NCBI RefSeq assembly: GCF_963678635.1
Contig: NC_087064.1
Location: forward strand, 38,120,706-38,184,705
Length of the DNA stretch: 64,000 bases
DNA from: Symsagittifera roscoffensis
Lineage: Eukaryota > Xenacoelomorpha > Acoela > Convolutidae
Reading direction: 5' to 3'
The position numbers were made by a program, and so were the translations under genes. The notes beneath the pieces were generated by a model. That model was not told where the DNA came from and made no database searches. It saw only the letters and a program-made list of their open reading frames with translations. Shown one piece after another: positions 10,751-18,737 of this stretch (position 1 is its first letter; each line of letters opens with the position of its first letter).

Positions 10751-12400
10751 TTATTTGGTTCTCTCTGGAACTGCTGAGAACATCTTACATTGCAATTCGT
10801 ATGACTTCTCGGACATTCTCGCCAGTCTCACACACTTCGGCACTGAGAAGGTTTGATCCACAATCGTTCTTGTACTCTTCACGTCCACAGCTACGAAATG
10901 TACAGTGTATCTGCTCTTGCACATTGGAGCCAATGTTGAACCCACCAAATATCGTGCTCCTGATGGTCTACAATAAGTCTCACTGTGTCTGATGTTCATT
11001 TCCGTCTCGATTGCTTCCCTCCATTTTCCTATGTATTTCTGCTCAGTCTGCAGAACTCCTGGGAATACTTCTACACTGATGGCTGTGACCATCTCATGTT
11101 TCTGTTCTAGATTCAATAGTGACTCTAAAGAACCAAACATGCTGTAGAATCCTAGTGCTGTCACTAGATTCACATCGGTTCCTCCATGGCAATCTGCTAT
11201 CAGTTCCGTTTCTGTTCTTGCTTTCATCACTACGTTCCCAAACAATACCGTCAATTGCTTGTGTTGTTTTTCCAGGGTCTTCACACAGTCCAGACCTCCA
11301 CAAACGTGACCCTCCAGTCCACAGACTTCCGCCAGACAGCTACCAGGTTTGACCCAGTCTTCTGGTCCCCAGCCAGGCAACTCCACTTTATCTTCTCCGT
11401 TGCTCTTAGAGGCTGTTATCATCACATTATATATGATGTTGAGGTCACGCAGGTTACAGTCTGCATTCAGTTCCCTCTGTACGTCTTGTGTCGCCCGTAA
11501 TATTGAGTCAGCGTTGGGACTAGGACACCATGATGGCCTCATCAATTCCCACACTGTCATCAAGCTCGTTCTCAGTAATTCATCTGAGAATCCCAACCCA
11601 AATTCCACTCTTTTGTCGGATTTTGGTACTGAAGGTGCAGTCACCTCTTCTTCCAAGACCAGTCCCAATTTGGCCTGTGGATTGTTAACGCTCTTAATCG
11701 TTACCATTCTGGACGTCCAGAATCTTAGCAACACCGCCTGCTCATAATCGAAGAAGCAATCGCGTATGTCTTCACTCAGGAAAGGATTGTACGCTATCCC
11801 TATGATCCCGGATACGTAGCTATACGATTTCTTCTTGATCGGTCCACAGTATTCACTGGATTTTGGCAATGCTCCCATAGATTCTTTAGTGAGTCTCAGC
11901 TCCTTGTTTGAGAATCTCCTGATTTCGTCTATCTTTTTCATGGGTTCCAACTCCTCAGGTTTTTTCATGTTCACCCTCATCGGTTTACTTTGCTGCATAT
12001 CCAGCAGTGCTAGCAAAAATAAGGCTTTCGTTCGCTCATCGCCTTCCCTCAACATTTTAACACAAGTGTTTAATGCAGGTACTGAAATCTGCTCTATCAG
12101 GAATCGAATGAAACAGAGAGCGTCTCTCCGCTTCGCACACGCTACTGCTGCTCCCTCCTGGACTATCAGATCCCTCAGGTTCGTCATAAGGAAAACCTTT
12201 TCCTCTTTTGATCTCTTCCTTTCTTCTGAATCATATTCTTCGCGAGTCAATCCCATCATGCACCAGGCGAACCTGAGTTGTAACTCAGTTCTTACGTAAG
12301 GCACTGCCACGAGAGCATGTATTCTTGGCGTAGTCCTCATTTCTTCTTCGAAATACCTTAATGCTACTGCTTTCCATGGAAGGCTCACCAACTGCTCCAT
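10751..12400 (-). CDS. Post-pol ORF D: unknown 549-residue protein segment
   Basis: A long open frame without a domain I can name starts at ATG 12400. The frame is open back to the TAG that ends ORF C (12428-12430), nine codons upstream of the ATG, and it is the same frame as ORF C. The N-terminal 150 residues look helical. A cysteine-containing patch (CGLEGHVCGGLDCVK) lies near residue 370, and SETYCRPSGARYLVG lies towards the end. No signal peptide or clear membrane segment is seen, which argues against an envelope protein. It ends at TAA 10751-10753 and reads on in frame as ORF E. It is either an independent cistron or the middle of a larger polyprotein. Confidence 0.62.
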   Translation of the reverse strand: MEQLVSLPWKAVALRYFEEEMRTTPRIHALVAVPYVRTELQLRFAWCMMGLTREEYDSEERKRSKEEKVFLMTNLRDLIVQEGAAVACAKRRDALCFIRFLIEQISVPALNTCVKMLREGDERTKALFLLALLDMQQSKPMRVNMKKPEELEPMKKIDEIRRFSNKELRLTKESMGALPKSSEYCGPIKKKSYSYVSGIIGIAYNPFLSEDIRDCFFDYEQAVLLRFWTSRMVTIKSVNNPQAKLGLVLEEEVTAPSVPKSDKRVEFGLGFSDELLRTSLMTVWELMRPSWCPSPNADSILRATQDVQRELNADCNLRDLNIIYNVMITASKSNGEDKVELPGWGPEDWVKPGSCLAEVCGLEGHVCGGLDCVKTLEKQHKQLTVLFGNVVMKARTETELIADCHGGTDVNLVTALGFYSMFGSLESLLNLEQKHEMVTAISVEVFPGVLQTEQKYIGKWREAIETEMNIRHSETYCRPSGARYLVGSTLAPMCKSRYTVHFVAVDVKSTRTIVDQTFSVPKCVRLARMSEKSYELQCKMFSAVPERTK

Positions 12401-12427
12401 CGTTTCTGCCTGTATGTCAGACGACGC

Positions 12428-15400
12428 CTAAGTCCCGTACGCCTTCTGCTTGAGGGTGGTGCCTTGCAACATCGTTTCCAGATAACCCTCCATGGCTTTT
12501 TCGTCTTCCAGGGCCATTACATACCCTCTAGCCGAGTTTCGGTATTCTAACATCTCCATGTATCCACCGGTGGGTTCATCTATATACACAGTCTCCGACA
12601 CTGTCAGTCGGTTGTATTCCACTGGTGTTAGTTGTCCTGCGAAACTTCCCTTTCCATGATTCATGGGAGATGGCTTGAAGTCTTTCATTTTGCTCTCTCC
12701 ACATTGGCTGAGTATTTCCATTTCTAAGGTTGCTCCAGTCAGATTGCGGTCACTCCTTTTGGATTTATAACCGGTTGACTTTATCCCCGCCATGAGAATG
12801 GGTAGCAACATTGCTATATCAGTTAACATTCTATCTGTGCCAGACAATTGATAATCACCTTGCCCCAAATCCATGACCTCCTCAACTCGTTTCCTTTTCG
12901 CTGAGTTACCAGCTTTCATCGATATTTCTGAATCCACTTTCGTCTTTCCAACTCTCCTCGGCATCACTCTGCTGCCTAACTTCATTTTCATCGCATTGAT
13001 TTTATCAATCACCATTTTTGATCGCATCGTCCCTCTCCTGGTTCTTGACAGATACACCACCTCTCCTTCATCTTCCTGCGGTTTCATCTTGATGGGAGAA
13101 TTCGCTTCACTCTCATCAGTGGCTGAGTCGATCAACAACTCACTCAGTCTCCCTTCACACTCATCAAGCTTGTCAAGCACTTCTCTCATCAAGGGTTGGT
13201 TGAGACCGGTTTTTAGAATAGACTGGGTCCCATAGCTTTGAACCACGGTCCAGACTTCTTCCATAAACGCCACTCTGTCCAGTTTGCATCCCGTCCTACT
13301 CTCGTGGTCGCGGTGATGTACTTCCCATTCTTCTTCGGGCAGCGTTCCCAAAAAAGGTACTCTGGCTGAGGCCTCTATTCTTCTCCTCCGAGGTGATTCC
13401 ATGAGGATTCTCTGGTCGTTATTTCTTGAATTGCCAGGAGAGCTGCTCTCCGGCAAATTCCGTTTCAATTCCATAAAGGCTGACGGAGGCTCCAGTGTCG
13501 AGATGCCTTCATCCGCTGGCTCAGTCGTTTCCAACGTATCCGCATTGTTCTCAAGATCACTGAAGATATTGAAATCCAGGCTAGATGTTCCTCCTGTAGA
13601 TGCCCTGTCGTCTTCCCCACCAGCTTGATCTTGTTGCATGGGTTCTTCGGTTTGACGGCTCCCACCCTGTCCGTCATTTCCTTCTGATGTATCTTTGTTC
13701 GGGCTCGATGGTCCTTGTTTGTCATTGTCGGCTTCTTCCTGGAATCTCGGTATGAGCAGTGTACCGGCCGATTTATCTTCCTCTTCTCCATGGACCACTT
13801 TGATTTCTTCGCAGCCGAAGGGTGCTAGGAAGGTTCTCGTCTGCAGTATTCCTCCCACTTTCATCTCCTGTTTTACACTAGTCAGGATTAATGAGGCTTC
13901 AGGCAATTCGGTCCTGCCTCTCATCCTCATCGGAGCTAAGCCTAATCCCTTCCATTCCTCATCAAATCTTCCAGGCTTAGGAGTCGCAGCGTTGCTTATT
14001 CGCCTTCTCGTTGCTTGATCCGTGTATGCAAATCGTGTGTACTGCAACACGGCGGCATTTCTCCCTACGAAGTATGGATCCATCGTTCCCACGAAATTCC
14101 CTACTCTCCTTTCATTGGTTTCGAATGCTCTCAACCTAGGAGTTTGTACCACGGAGACTGCTCCGAGCAACATCCTTCTTATCAGAGGGAATTCAGGGAT
14201 TGCCTCCGGCAGCTTCTTGTAATCGCCCCAGTCCTTCGTCTCTTCTCTCACTTTGTGATATGCTGCAGTGAGACGAGGCACTCTGGTTATTTCACCATTC
14301 GTTTTATCATAGGGTCTCAGATTCCAAAGCTTTGGAAACACCTCGATGTGTCCTCTTTCTACTTCTCCCATGCGATCACGGAAGTGATCGTCAAAATTGA
14401 TGACTGTCATCTCTGGCTGCGATATTTTCGCAAAAAACAGATCTTCACTCATGAGCTCACGCATTGTGTGCTGCTCACACCAGTTCAGTGTACTACCGTC
14501 CACTGCCGATATGAGGTTCAGGTGCAGCACCGACCTCCTATATGCTTCCACTTTAACGTCAGGGAACGCAAATGTGACTGCTGGTCCATAGATCACTGTC
14601 ACGAACTCCGTGACTCCTCTGATCAGCGCCAAGGGATCGGTTCTCATGGCCAAGCTCAGATCAGTTAACAGTGGCATGCCTCCAACATGTCGTCTAACAT
14701 CTTCCTCTCTTTCAATCGTCTCGTCTTCTCCCGTTCCAAAGCGATTTTGTTGTAAGAGACACTGGATAAGAGTGTGTCTCAGGTCTCTTATCTTGTTCCA
14801 CGAGTCCGTGGATTTCTTCATATCCAAGTTCCTCACTCTCTCTTTCATCTGCTCTGGACAACGTGCCAGTTCCATTAGTCCTCCCAAGTTTCCGTGGGTA
14901 ATTGCAATCAATGTCAGAAGTCCGTCTAGCCGCAGGTTCTGAATTCCATCGGTGAGCAGCATCGCCGGTCCTTTCACGAAACTCTCCGCTCCGAATGTCA
15001 CGAACAAGGCTATTAGTTCCACCATCGATACTCTCACTACTGCTTGGAGGAATTCCTTTATCAAATAGTGCGAGACTTTCGGGTAAACTTTTGCCAAGAA
15101 GGACGCGGTCCATCCGGCTCCCAACCCTTCTAGCATGCTGTCTGTCCTTTCAAAGCCCTCCTGTCCTTTCACTTCCTGGGTCCAGAAGGTTTCCAGAGTA
15201 ATCTGACACATTCTATTTACAAATTCAGCGGTCTTTTCTCCGGCATTTTCCGCCAGGTTCACCTCCTTCAACAAGTAGGCGTGTATCTTTGTGATCATCA
15301 CGGGGCCTTGCTCAAAAGCATCTGCACCCAATGCCGCTACTCTAGGGTTCAGGTGTAGCCACTGGTTGGCTTCCGGCTTGGTTCTCAGAACCATCGCCTC

Positions 15401-16000
15401 CAGATGAGCTCTCGTCTCCAGTGAATTTTTCCTTCTTGTGTCTTCACCTGCCACTTCCATTGCTCGGAACCACAAGTCGTTGGACATTGCCGCGATCACT
15501 CGATGGTCATCGTCTATTCCCGGCTTCAGTTTGAGTTGTCGACTGAAATTGGACAGTTCCAACCCCAGCACCTCGTCCAACACTAACATGTGTAGCGCAT
15601 GGTCCTTGAATCCTCTCATCGCGTTTGAGATATCTGACCATACTGCAGGCAGTTCAGCCTTAAGTGGCCTCAGGTTCTCCATTTCTATCATGCGATTCGG
15701 GGCTGATATGATCACGTCATATTTTCCTTCCGAAAGTAAGGCTACAATCGCATGCACGAATTTAAGTCCATCCGGGAGATGTGCATATCCCGGAGACAAC
15801 GCGAATACTACTCTCAATGCCACTTTATTGAATGACCCCTCCTTCGTCGCATCCACCACTTCACCCATCGACTCAAGGATATCTTTTATCGCTGGCCATA
15901 CAGCGTTCTCTGCCATTGTAGGATCTCTGAGTCTGCTCAGAAAACCTCTACTGTGTAGATGGTCATTGATGCCAGCGAACACGATCGTAATTGGGTTCAT
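12428..16000 (-). CDS. Post-pol ORF C: 1,190-residue protein, SGNH-like start, otherwise unknown
   Basis: This is the largest single ORF of the post-pol module. Its first 30 residues contain IVFAGINDHLHSRG, which looks like block III (GxND) of an SGNH hydrolase. The matching block-I-like strand (KIMVVANSEF) is at the end of ORF B, just across an in-frame TAA. So the ATG at 16000 is probably inside a domain and not a true start. Residues about 130-720 are mixed helical sequence I do not recognise. About 740-860 is a polar, acidic and glutamine-rich linker. About 870-1190 is basic, with RRRRIEASARVPF. I see no membrane anchor. It ends at TAG 12428-12430, after which the same frame continues into ORF D. 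Confidence 0.68.
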   Translation of the reverse strand: MNPITIVFAGINDHLHSRGFLSRLRDPTMAENAVWPAIKDILESMGEVVDATKEGSFNKVALRVVFALSPGYAHLPDGLKFVHAIVALLSEGKYDVIISAPNRMIEMENLRPLKAELPAVWSDISNAMRGFKDHALHMLVLDEVLGLELSNFSRQLKLKPGIDDDHRVIAAMSNDLWFRAMEVAGEDTRRKNSLETRAHLEAMVLRTKPEANQWLHLNPRVAALGADAFEQGPVMITKIHAYLLKEVNLAENAGEKTAEFVNRMCQITLETFWTQEVKGQEGFERTDSMLEGLGAGWTASFLAKVYPKVSHYLIKEFLQAVVRVSMVELIALFVTFGAESFVKGPAMLLTDGIQNLRLDGLLTLIAITHGNLGGLMELARCPEQMKERVRNLDMKKSTDSWNKIRDLRHTLIQCLLQQNRFGTGEDETIEREEDVRRHVGGMPLLTDLSLAMRTDPLALIRGVTEFVTVIYGPAVTFAFPDVKVEAYRRSVLHLNLISAVDGSTLNWCEQHTMRELMSEDLFFAKISQPEMTVINFDDHFRDRMGEVERGHIEVFPKLWNLRPYDKTNGEITRVPRLTAAYHKVREETKDWGDYKKLPEAIPEFPLIRRMLLGAVSVVQTPRLRAFETNERRVGNFVGTMDPYFVGRNAAVLQYTRFAYTDQATRRRISNAATPKPGRFDEEWKGLGLAPMRMRGRTELPEASLILTSVKQEMKVGGILQTRTFLAPFGCEEIKVVHGEEEDKSAGTLLIPRFQEEADNDKQGPSSPNKDTSEGNDGQGGSRQTEEPMQQDQAGGEDDRASTGGTSSLDFNIFSDLENNADTLETTEPADEGISTLEPPSAFMELKRNLPESSSPGNSRNNDQRILMESPRRRRIEASARVPFLGTLPEEEWEVHHRDHESRTGCKLDRVAFMEEVWTVVQSYGTQSILKTGLNQPLMREVLDKLDECEGRLSELLIDSATDESEANSPIKMKPQEDEGEVVYLSRTRRGTMRSKMVIDKINAMKMKLGSRVMPRRVGKTKVDSEISMKAGNSAKRKRVEEVMDLGQGDYQLSGTDRMLTDIAMLLPILMAGIKSTGYKSKRSDRNLTGATLEMEILSQCGESKMKDFKPSPMNHGKGSFAGQLTPVEYNRLTVSETVYIDEPTGGYMEMLEYRNSARGYVMALEDEKAMEGYLETMLQGTTLKQKAYGT

Positions 16001-16012
16001 GTCCGTCTGCCT

Positions 16013-17809
16013 TTACACCCCTATAGCCAAAGATATCGATTGCAGTAAGTCCAAGTCGACCGCTGCCAACATTATGACGTCCTGCCAAAACAAAGACTTG
16101 GAGGTGTACACGAACTCTGAATTCGCTACTACCATAATCTTGGCCTTCCTCATTTCTGCTTTGTCGTAGGCGGCGAAGATGGTCTCATCTTTCTTTATTG
16201 CTGTCAATCCGCCATATCTTATGGCATCACCATCTTGGTTCACTAGTTTTGGGCATACTCTTTCCTTCACATGACCAGGGGGTGTCGTCAGCTGCCTGAA
16301 TATCTTCACGTGTTGTCCAATCGGCGCTCTCGTCGTCAGGAATCTTCCTGGTCTCTCTTCACGATTCCCCTCATCATGATTCAACCTCACATCTTGCAAT
16401 GGTCTCGCATTCACTGGTCTCATCGTGTTGTTGGGGGGCAGTCCCTCCAAGTCAGCAAATCTCAAGGCCGTCGTGGAGCTGAAATGTATGCTAGCGGCTA
16501 TCAACCAGTCTACGCCGGTTATCGAGTACAATCTTTTGACGGATAGCTTCGCTCCATTCAGCATCCTCCTTGCGTCTTCGATGAAGCTTACTCTCTGGAG
16601 ATCCAGCTTCATTAGTTCGTCTTTGTATATATGCCAGGGAGACGGTATGGGTCTTGACCACATCAATGAGCCTCTGTTCGGACGTCTCTCCTCTCGACTG
16701 GTACTTGTCGTCTCCGATCTAGTGTCCGATCTAGACGTGCTGGCTGTCTCTTCGATTGGGTCGACAGGTCCTATTCTTCTCCTAGGATGGATGGTCCTCC
16801 TCATCGGCGCTTCTCCCAATCGATCCTGTACGTCTGTCCTTTGACCTGGTTCGCTGGAGCTTTGTGGCCTGTCGTTCGTGACGGCCGGGACCGTACCCAA
16901 GCGTGTTTCCAAGCTAGGAGGCACAAAGGTGGTAATCTCCGCATCACTCACTGTTCCTTCTTCCTTCAGCACTCCTGTGTCAAAGAGTTCTGCTTCCAGC
17001 TCGTCCAACCGCTCTTGGAAGACTCGATTCAACCAAGCTTGTCCTTCGATACTGTCGAAGTGGATGCCGTCCGTGGTCAGTCTGGCCTGATCCATAGCTC
17101 TCAACTCATGTTCAATGTCCATGAGGATCATTCTTCCGGCGTTTCGACTTGCTAGGTTCCTCAAGATGTTGTTCCACCTGACGACTCCCTCGTTGTGCCT
17201 TCTTCCTGATGCTATCAGGCTTCTCGCGTTCATTGGCACAGTGCAAACGGTCAGTACCGCGCAATTGAATTTCTGCCAGAGGGTCGTAAACAAACACACC
17301 ATCATTGACTCCCATAATGCTTCCTGCTCATCTGAACCTCTGGAGATGTCATTCGTCCCAACTAAGATCATCACATTGGGGATCTTCCCTGGATTCATCA
17401 GTTCCACCATCCGATATAATTGGGCTATCGTCGCGCCTCCAAAGGCCATCACCGTGGTGACCCACGAGGTCCTCAAATTCGACAGCACTCTGACTAAGCT
17501 GTCTCCCAATATCAGATGAGAGGTCTCGAGCGGTGGTTGCTGCAGGTTTACAGCCGGGCTCCAAGTAGCTCGATTGAAGCAGACCCTCGGATCTGTCTCC
17601 GGAACTCCCGTGAAATTGTATTTCAATTGATTATTCTTTTGCACGTCTATTATGCGAGACACTTTCTTCGCTGGCATCTTCCGCACTTTCCTCTCTGGAA
17701 TTCTCGAGCTCCCCATGAGTGGTGTCACGTCACTTATCCCCTGTCTGATCACAGTCTGGGAGAGTCGTACTCTGCCCGTATCGTCAATCGTTCCATAGGG
17801 TGCAGTCAC
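16013..17809 (-). CDS. Post-pol ORF B: SGNH/GDSL hydrolase domain protein (598 codons)
   Basis: Residues about 97-270 form a complete SGNH hydrolase domain: block I GDSL (102-105), block II glycines in FGGAT (124-125), block III GTND (151-154), and block V DGIH (247-250). All four catalytic positions are present, so an esterase or acyl-hydrolase activity is plausible; the substrate is unknown. The open frame begins with GTG overlapping the stop of ORF A (GGGGTGA), with internal ATGs at residues 32 and 45. A serine/arginine-rich linker (about 300-390) follows. The last 42 residues (KIMVVANSEF...) look like the start of a second SGNH-like domain that continues past TAA 16013-16015 into ORF C. 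SGNH domains are known in ORF1 of some LINEs and in viral esterases, but are not a usual part of gypsy elements. Confidence 0.8.
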   Translation of the reverse strand: MTAPYGTIDDTGRVRLSQTVIRQGISDVTPLMGSSRIPERKVRKMPAKKVSRIIDVQKNNQLKYNFTGVPETDPRVCFNRATWSPAVNLQQPPLETSHLILGDSLVRVLSNLRTSWVTTVMAFGGATIAQLYRMVELMNPGKIPNVMILVGTNDISRGSDEQEALWESMMVCLFTTLWQKFNCAVLTVCTVPMNARSLIASGRRHNEGVVRWNNILRNLASRNAGRMILMDIEHELRAMDQARLTTDGIHFDSIEGQAWLNRVFQERLDELEAELFDTGVLKEEGTVSDAEITTFVPPSLETRLGTVPAVTNDRPQSSSEPGQRTDVQDRLGEAPMRRTIHPRRRIGPVDPIEETASTSRSDTRSETTSTSREERRPNRGSLMWSRPIPSPWHIYKDELMKLDLQRVSFIEDARRMLNGAKLSVKRLYSITGVDWLIAASIHFSSTTALRFADLEGLPPNNTMRPVNARPLQDVRLNHDEGNREERPGRFLTTRAPIGQHVKIFRQLTTPPGHVKERVCPKLVNQDGDAIRYGGLTAIKKDETIFAAYDKAEMRKAKIMVVANSEFVYTSKSLFWQDVIMLAAVDLDLLQSISLAIGV

Positions 17810-18339
17810 CCCGGAAGCTGGCGCATTCTTGTTAGCGACCAGTCGTCCAGATCTTGCATGGTTTGGTTCGTCTGAACCTTCTGTGCTACTTTCGCCCTTT
17901 TTGGTGGCACAGCTGCTCTCAGTGGTGAACCAGACGAGGTCGCCTCGCTGTTCATCTCCCGATGCATTCTCGTCGGCCCAGGTTTGGGCTTGGAGGGCAT
18001 TGGCATCTCACCTGGTTGGTAAGTCCCAGAACTTCCCAATCCAGGCTCATTCGCCAAGTCACTCCCTGAGAGAGCCCCGTTTCTCCACCTCATCACTCTC
18101 ATGTTCGGGCGGTCTAGTAATCCTCTTTCTCCATATGCTGCCATCAACAGGACTTCCGTGGGGTGGTCCCCACGGTTGTCGTGCCCCAAGATGTTGATCA
18201 GGGCGGTCAGCAACATGACTACCTCTGGGTCCTCCAGAGCGAAGTCTCGATCGATCAGCCGACGATAGATCGCATCTATCATCGGTCCTACATATGCCTC
18301 TGCCAGGTCCATCAATTCATCCAAGTTGAAGTTGTCCAT
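17806..18339 (-). CDS. Post-pol ORF A: small acidic protein, 177 residues
   Basis: The first ORF after the pol-ORF spacer starts at ATG 18339 (MDNFNLDELMDLAEAYVG). The first 60 residues are acidic and helical (RLIDRDFALEDPEVVMLLTA). The remainder is rich in proline, glycine and serine, with a basic patch (PPKRAKVAQKVQ). A decayed homologue with the same LEDPE core follows pol in the right-hand related element (62383-62533), so it is a conserved part of the family. Its stop overlaps the beginning of ORF B in the -1 frame. It may be a separate small protein or the N-terminus of ORF B. The function is unknown. Confidence 0.7.
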   Translation of the reverse strand: MDNFNLDELMDLAEAYVGPMIDAIYRRLIDRDFALEDPEVVMLLTALINILGHDNRGDHPTEVLLMAAYGERGLLDRPNMRVMRWRNGALSGSDLANEPGLGSSGTYQPGEMPMPSKPKPGPTRMHREMNSEATSSGSPLRAAVPPKRAKVAQKVQTNQTMQDLDDWSLTRMRQLPG

Positions 18340-18737
18340 TCTATTCTTTCAAGTTTGATTTGATTCGATTCAATATTTGACTCAAGTGAGTTATTAAATG
18401 ATCAATCAGGATCTAGAAAAGAAGTCACAAATATCACACTTGTCGGTTTGACCTTAACATATATCGTTAAAATTTGCTTTAAAACAGTTCAGATAAAAAA
18501 ATATTTATCCTAAAATTTATTAAAATCAATTGGTTTCTAAAATTTTGGAATTCGACCTAAGATTGGACATTCCAAACTTTGGATCTATTCCCAAGATCGT
18601 CATTTAGTTGTTCATGGTCACTAACCCCTACTTACCCATGATCTTAATAACCTAACACATAACATAACATAACATAACACACATATCACATTTTACATAC
18701 AACTTAGTCTTTGGCCTAACACCCTCTCGCACATCAC
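18340..18737 (-). promoter_or_regulatory. Spacer between pol and the post-pol module, with candidate splice acceptor
   Basis: This is 398 bases of A/T-rich DNA without an ORF. In the coding sense it contains TTCTTTTCTAG (AG at 18414-18413), a good nematode-type 3' splice site, 74 bases before the ORF A ATG. Weaker TTTTAG acceptors lie further upstream. A subgenomic RNA spliced or trans-spliced here could express the post-pol module; this is inference. A short (AACAT) repeat of four to five units lies at about 18657-18679. Confidence 0.5.

Noticed and set aside
10738-15201. Numerous plus-strand open frames of 60-240 codons opposite the post-pol ORFs (for example 11835-12299, 14015-14668, 15438-16169)
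   Set aside because: They mirror the long minus-strand frames and show no domain; they are antisense shadows.
9793-18339. An envelope gene of retroviral type
   Set aside because: No signal peptide, furin-like site or membrane anchor is visible, and the recognised domain is an SGNH hydrolase.
18654-18682. Telomere-like repeat
   Set aside because: The unit is AACAT with only four to five copies; nematode telomeres are TTAGGC.
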